Source: Liolophura sinensis
Lineage: Eukaryota; Mollusca; Polyplacophora; Chitonida; Chitonidae
Reading direction: 5' to 3'
Assembly: GCF_032854445.1 (NCBI RefSeq)
Contig: NC_088307.1
Coordinates: forward strand, 5,458,001-5,522,000
DNA length: 64,000 bases
Position numbers and translations under genes: made by a program. Positions 59,620-64,000 of this stretch are shown piece after piece. Position 1 is the first letter of the stretch. The number at the start of each line of letters is the position of its first letter. The notes under the pieces were generated by a model, which searched no databases, was not told the origin of the DNA, and saw only the letters and a program-made list of their open reading frames with translations.

Positions 59620-62600
59620 CTGCGAGAAAATACAATAAACATGCTATTATGAGTTTATGACTTATCTTTGAGTGAGCAAGTGAGTGCTTGGGGTTTAACG
59701 TCGTAATTAACAATTTTTCAGTCACAAGACGACGAAGGAATCCTTAAAAGTGCATGTAATGTGCCTCCTTGTTGCAGGACAGATTTCCACCAATCTTTTA
59801 CATGTATCTAGTGCTGCTTCACTGAGACAACTTACCGAAGGCAAGCAAGCAGCCAGCTTGAGCCATTATACTGATATCTGTCAACCAGTCTTTGCACTAT
59901 CCCCTACATGCTGAACACCAAGCGAGGAAGTTACAACTTCCTCTTTTAAGGCGTTACGTGTGACTCGAGCCAGAATTGACCCTGGATCTACCACTCTGAC
60001 TTATCTTTGATGTAGTCTGATTGGATAGCTGATTAGTGGTGTAACAACTTTTCACTTATATGACAGCTGTCAGGTCTATATGTTCAAGGGGCCTCTGTAG
60101 CCAAGGGGATTAGCATGCCAGAGCTGTGAGTTCAAGTCCAGCTCATGGTTGCTTCCTCTCCAGCTCCATGTGGGAAGGTCTACCAGCAACTTGGGGATAG
60201 TCAGTTTTGAACAGTTACCTCCCACCATAATGCTGGCCACAGTTGTGTAATGAAATATTTCTCAGTACAATATAAAACACCAATTAAATAAATAAATGAA
60301 CAAATCTGTATGTGGAGGAAACCAGGGTGCCTGCAGGAAACCAGAGACCAACCTCCTGATGGTGCTGGTTTCGTGTCTTACACGTGTCTACTCTACACTT
60401 CATGGTTTTGTCATTTTTATCACCTTTAAGCCAAATCCAGATCATTTTTGTATAAAAAAAGGAATAAAATCTCTCGCCTAAATCCACTATTGTGACTCTT
60501 GGTGCCAACAACTCAACAAGGACAAATAATGATTCTATTTAAGTTGCCACATCGCCACGACAACCGTTTGGCCAAAATACTGCTGGTGTGGCATAAAACC
60601 CCAGTCCTTAACTCAGTCAACATCTTCATGCAAAAATCTGTCAACAAGTAGTTACCTGTTCAGAGGAAAGGTCTAGTTTTAACTTTTTGGCAGCAGGCTG
60701 AAATCAGATGGAGAGAGAAAACGAGATTCAGCAATGCTTGATTACCATAACTGATTCTGATGTAATGCTTGATTACCATAACTGATTCTGATGTAATGCT
60801 TGATTGCCATAACTGATTCTGATGTAATGCCTGAAACACAATAACTGATTCTGATGTAATGCTTGATTACTATAACTTATTCTGATGTAATGCTTGATTG
60901 CCATAACTGATTCTGATGTAATGCTTGATTGCCATAACTGATTCTGATGTAATGCTTGATTACCATAACTAATTCTGATACCATGATATCAATAAACACA
61001 ATAATGGTCAGAAATATTACATCCATCAGACTTGGTTTTCACCTGCAATAATACATTCATGCCTTCCATGCTTGCTTCTCAACACCGCAGCTATATAAAT
61101 GTAACGTTCAAAGCACACTGTAAAATGTTGGGTATCTGTGTTCTTTCTGTTTTGGTCATAAATTACAGTTCACTGTTTTTCCCATATAACAAACTCCCAT
61201 GTACCTTACTTGTGCTTTGTTAAGATGTGCTGGAGATGAACAACATGGAAACAGAAGCAGATTAATCTGTTTTGTTCCAGTGAAAAATGACGACAGCATT
61301 TTGTTTTGTCAAATTTAAAAAAAGTTAAAAATGTATTTTTTTTCTCTTTTGAACAAATGGTAACATCAGAATACCTCATCCATTTTAGCGTCGCTGCCAT
61401 CAACTAAGATGTCACCATGTGTTGATGATTGGCCCAACTTCTCCTCTGAGGCATTCATCGCTGTGGTGTAAGTTGTAATACGCTCCTCTGGGGCCATCTG
61501 TTTGAATTTCTCCAGTTCTGTCTTCAGAGATTTTAGTAACTCCAGCTTTCTTTCTGACTCCATCTCAAGCAAACCAATCTGTTAATGAATTAGATATATA
61601 AAATAAACTTGACAAATCTAGGAAAAAACATATATTAGGATCCCAGACCAAGGGTTGTAGGTGCTGACATAGTCAGGCATGATTGCACAATAACATAAAT
61701 ATCAACAATAATTCACCTTTGCATTGATTTCCTTTTCATGTATAAATCCAAGCAGAATATGCATTTTTATACCAAAATGGCACAAATATTTCGTATTTTA
61801 ATGAAGATTCACTCTTTTTTTTTCACCTCATCAGGTGTCTTCATGATGCTCGCCAACGCCATATAAGTAAAATATTCTTGAGTACGGCACAAAACACCAA
61901 TGACACAAATAAATAAATCACCTCGTATCTGACAAACTTTGCCAGGTGAGACGTTATATTCAACCATGTAAACTGGCTGCACAATGACTAATAGTCCAAA
62001 GTGTACCATCATATGTGTTTTATTTATTTCTTTATCGGATATGTATTTTACACCGAACTCAAGAATATTTCACTCATACAACGACAACCAGAATTACTGG
62101 GAAACCCACAATCATCCACTGGTTGCCTATCATAATTGACTTACCGGGTGAGTACTTGTATTTCTTTTTTTGTTTTATTCTTTATTTTTTTATTCTTTCT
62201 GCATTAAGTTACACTTTATGCACATTCTAGGTAAAGATTCTAATTAATTGTTTTTCATACTTCAATTCTCAATCGATTTAATGAGCTTACACCTCTAACC
62301 TGGTAAAGATGTCTGGATAGTTTGTCCTGGAGCCTGGGGTCTGACTGTAGACATTCTGGCACAGAGATTTCGTGGATACTTTCCTGTGAGAATGAGGAAT
62401 ACGCCTGGCAGGCAGAGTGCTGAACCAAACAATGTGCGTCTGCGAGCAGGACGCTGAACAGGCGGGAGACACAGCACAAGATGGCAGTTTGCTGCAAAAT
62501 ACACATACAGTACAATTATTTGTGGATGACCTGGAAGGACATGTATAATGGCAAATGTTTAAAGCAGTGGACAAGGCTGATTAACTGATCATTGTTTTAT

Positions 62601-63656
62601 AACATACTCCAAAAATTATTCAAGAAATATTGATTGATCAACTGTGGTTTCACTACATACTAAAAATTTGTCCCTTATACAATGACAGTCATGCTAATGG
62701 GTTGACAAACCTGATGTACAATGTGTAAACCATTGGTCTCTCACCAAATGTGATGTACAGATATTTATTATTTATATAAAGGCAAATAATCAGGATTTCC
62801 CTCACTGATAAAAGTGATCTCACTGGCCTCCGTCAGACATCACTTTCGTTATTATACACTTAGACGCCAGGACACAAGTTTAGTCAACCTTCCTACGGCA
62901 AGCAACAAGACAAGACGTCATATAATGCGTCACGTGCGACGTCACGCTAAATATACAAATCTATGAATCCTGAAAACATTGCTTAAACTTGTTCCAATAC
63001 ACAAAATCATGGTACTGTCAAAATATAAATAATAAATAGAACATTGCACAGTGAAGGCTGAACATCATAAATAGTTTTCTTGTGAAAGGTGGAAACCCAC
63101 TCGATGCTTCCCTTCTTGTGAGTTATTCTTTTCACTTCTGACTCGAAACGCAATATTAGTGGACAACAAGTGGTGTTTACTGAGTGGTCTTATGAGTGTT
63201 ATCCACTCGTTATCATCCTGAGTAAGCCATTCACAACAGTGTGGAATAAAAGAGGTATTTACATCAATATCTGATTTAATATCACTTAATATGTAATGAC
63301 TCTGTCACCTTTAATTTATCTCCCCCCTCTCACACACTGTAAATCATATACGTGGGATGGTCTATCAACGACCTGCCGATGGTCATGGGTTCCCCCAGGC
63401 TCTGCTGGGATTCCTCCCACCACAATGCTGGACACTGTCGTATAAGTGAAATATTCTTGAGTACTGTGTGAAACACAAATCAAATACGTAAATAAAAAAA
63501 ATAAATAAACCAATCACATAAAAACGAATGATAAGGGCATACCTCAGCAACAGGGGGCAGTTTCACTTTACCAGCCTGTTGTAAGAACTGGCAAATAGAC
63601 AGCTTCAGTTCTAAGGGGCATTTTTCCTGCAACAATTTACCGCTCATTTCAACTGC
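59455..63656 (-). CDS. FIRRM: FIRRM (C1orf112)-like protein, C-terminal 238 residues
   Basis: FIRRM is a helical-repeat nuclear protein that partners with FIGNL1 to control RAD51 during recombination and mitosis (family knowledge). Five exons are visible: 63543-63656, 62300-62491, 61375-61578, 60656-60697 and 59455-59619. All junctions are phase 0 with GT-AG sites. The segment RLFSVLLADAHCLVQHSA, followed about 20 residues later by HEISVPECLQS, matches the human C-terminal region with LLADRSWLLEQHTLEAF and HEEIVPQCLSS. The remainder is charged and helical, with a basic PAAKKLKLD tract where human FIRRM has a basic KRAR tract. The stop is TGA at 59457-59455. Upstream exons lie beyond the right edge. 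Confidence 0.85.
59672..59997 (-). mobile_element. second SINE family (CACT-tail), 13-bp target duplication
   Basis: GACTTATCTTTGA at 59659-59671 and 59998-60010. In antisense the right end has a tRNA-like cgagccagaattgaccctgg, and the left end is the gtgagcaagtgagtgc tail. It lies in the last FIRRM intron. Confidence 0.93.
60086..60302 (+). mobile_element. SINE (family 1), internally deleted
   Basis: Head ggcctctgtagccaagggga, then directly gctgtgagttcaagtccagc (B box), core ctcccaccataatgctggcc, tail aattaaataaataaatga. About 45 bp between the A and B boxes is missing. Confidence 0.93.
60305..60370 (+). repeat. SINE-like core fragment (family G)
   Basis: gtggaggaaaccagggtgcc and aaccagagaccaacctcctg resemble the 2250 fragment. 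Confidence 0.4.
60656..60697 (-). CDS. FIRRM: FIRRM-like micro-exon (penultimate)
   Basis: A 42-bp exon coding PAAKKLKLDLSSEQ. Acceptor ctgatttcag, donor GAACAG|gtaact, phase 0 on both sides. The basic PAAKKLKL is a plausible nuclear localisation signal. A 31-bp tandem array begins less than 40 bp upstream, in the intron. Confidence 0.78.
60736..60980. repeat. 31-bp minisatellite, 8 copies, in a FIRRM intron
   Basis: Unit gcttgattaccataactgat plus tctgatgtaat in exact 31-bp steps from 60736; one copy is altered (gcctgaaacacaataa). Confidence 0.96.
61375..61578 (-). CDS. FIRRM: FIRRM-like exon (third from the end)
   Basis: Acceptor ctaattcattaacag, donor GATGAG|gtattc. It encodes 68 residues, charged and helix-prone (LEMESERKLELLKSLKTELE), then a Ser/Gly/Asp-rich linker. 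The sequence itself is poorly conserved; the call rests on phase and splice sites. Confidence 0.83.
61845..61919 (+). mobile_element. SINE (family 1), 3' fragment
   Basis: gatgctcgccaacgccatat, aaatattcttgagtacggca and (aaat)n tail. Confidence 0.85.
62018..62130 (-). mobile_element. SINE (family 1), fragment with core deletion
   Basis: Antisense tail tttatttatttctttatcgg, ttttacaccgaactcaagaa, then a shortened core up to atcatccactggttgcc. Confidence 0.82.
62300..62491 (-). CDS. FIRRM: FIRRM-like exon (fourth from the end)
   Basis: Acceptor tgtattttgcag, donor TACCAG|gttaga. The exon encodes 64 residues with FSVLLADAHCLVQHSACQAY and VPECLQSDPRLQ. This is the best-conserved part and the one that identifies the gene. 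Confidence 0.88.
63349..63508 (+). mobile_element. SINE (family 1), 5'-truncated
   Basis: acgtgggatggtctatcaac, core attcctcccaccacaatgct, tail domain and aataaaaaaaataaataaac. It lies about 35 bp from the FIRRM exon at 63543, on the opposite strand. Confidence 0.92.
63543..63656 (-). CDS. FIRRM: FIRRM-like exon (fifth from the end)
   Basis: Acceptor ctttccttgtag, donor GCTGAG|gtatgc. The exon encodes 38 residues, including LELKLSICQFLQQAGKVKLP, a helical segment that aligns with the stretch of FIRRM just before the LLAD helix. Confidence 0.82.
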
Positions 63657-63889
63657 CTACAAGGAAAGAAAAATCAAATTTAATGTTGGTAAGGGATAGT
63701 AGTTTGGAAATTTATTAAAGTACATTATGAGTATTTTCATTTCATAAAACTATCATAATTCCTTACATTCATGCATTCACAGCTGCTAAATTTACACTAA
63801 ATGTTTCGCTCTTTTTTCTTGAAACTTTCTCCTCATATACGGAACATTTTCAATTACATTCTTTCTTTAATCAAAATTAATTTCACTCA

Positions 63890-64000
63890 AAAGTGAGGTG
63901 GTTAGCATGCTAGTAAGGCGCAATAACCCAGGACCCTCTCCCCAACACGGTCGCTGTGAGTTCAAGTCCAGCTCATGATGGCTTCCTATACAGTCGTATG
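63890..64000 (+). mobile_element. SINE (family 1), 5' part, cut by the window edge
   Basis: ggtggttagcatgctagtaa, caataacccaggaccctctc, gtcgctgtgagttcaagtcc (B box), agctcatgatggcttcctat. Continues beyond the window. Confidence 0.92.

Overview
This window looks like nuclear DNA from a mollusc, probably a bivalve or gastropod. It is AT-rich and intron-rich. It carries at least 22 copies or fragments of a tRNA-derived SINE with an (AAAT)n tail, and a second SINE type ending in a CACT-repeat tail; I associate both with molluscan genomes. It also holds palindromic MITE-like elements and many minisatellites. There are no bacterial operons, no CRISPR array and no viral or toxin genes that I can recognise.

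Two protein-coding genes are firmly supported, both on the minus strand. (1) The 5' end of an ABCA2-type ABC transporter occupies the left third. Five coding exons lie at 23041-23106, 2977-3070, 1780-1900, 770-927 and 278-399. They join in frame through consensus splice sites and encode the first 187 residues: the N-terminal cytoplasmic stretch, the first membrane helix and the start of the large extracellular loop. The gene runs off the left edge. Its first intron is about 20 kb and is filled with repeats. (2) The 3' end of a FIRRM (C1orf112)-like gene occupies the right edge. Five exons between 63656 and 59455 give the last 238 residues and the stop codon. FIRRM is the FIGNL1 partner in homologous recombination and mitosis.

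Between them, a CCAAT/E-box region near 49.34-49.46 kb has a candidate 5' exon on the minus strand (49249-49337), possibly the distal leader exon of the ABCA2 gene. It also has a weaker candidate first exon on the plus strand (49578-49672). A phase-compatible plus-strand candidate exon at 50914-51023 has a follistatin-like cysteine pattern. A small minus-strand reading frame at 16603-16833, inside ABCA2 intron 1, is unassigned.

Layout: 0-3.1 kb ABCA2 exons 2-5 with intronic repeats; 3.4-8.8 kb a run of five minisatellites (19, 23, 84, 34 and 23 bp units); 11.7-12.2 kb a 54-bp array; 14.5-15.8 kb a ~100-bp array split by a SINE; 18.5-18.8 kb a nearly perfect 55-bp array; 23.1 kb ABCA2 exon 1; 33.9-36.4 kb a 2.5-kb array of 36-bp units; 37-49 kb dispersed repeats; 49.3 kb the promoter region; 49.6-59.4 kb mostly SINEs, inverted repeats and an 88-bp array; 59.4-64 kb FIRRM exons and SINEs. 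Several SINEs have exact target-site duplications, which gives insertion history directly. Tandem arrays cover very roughly a tenth of the window.
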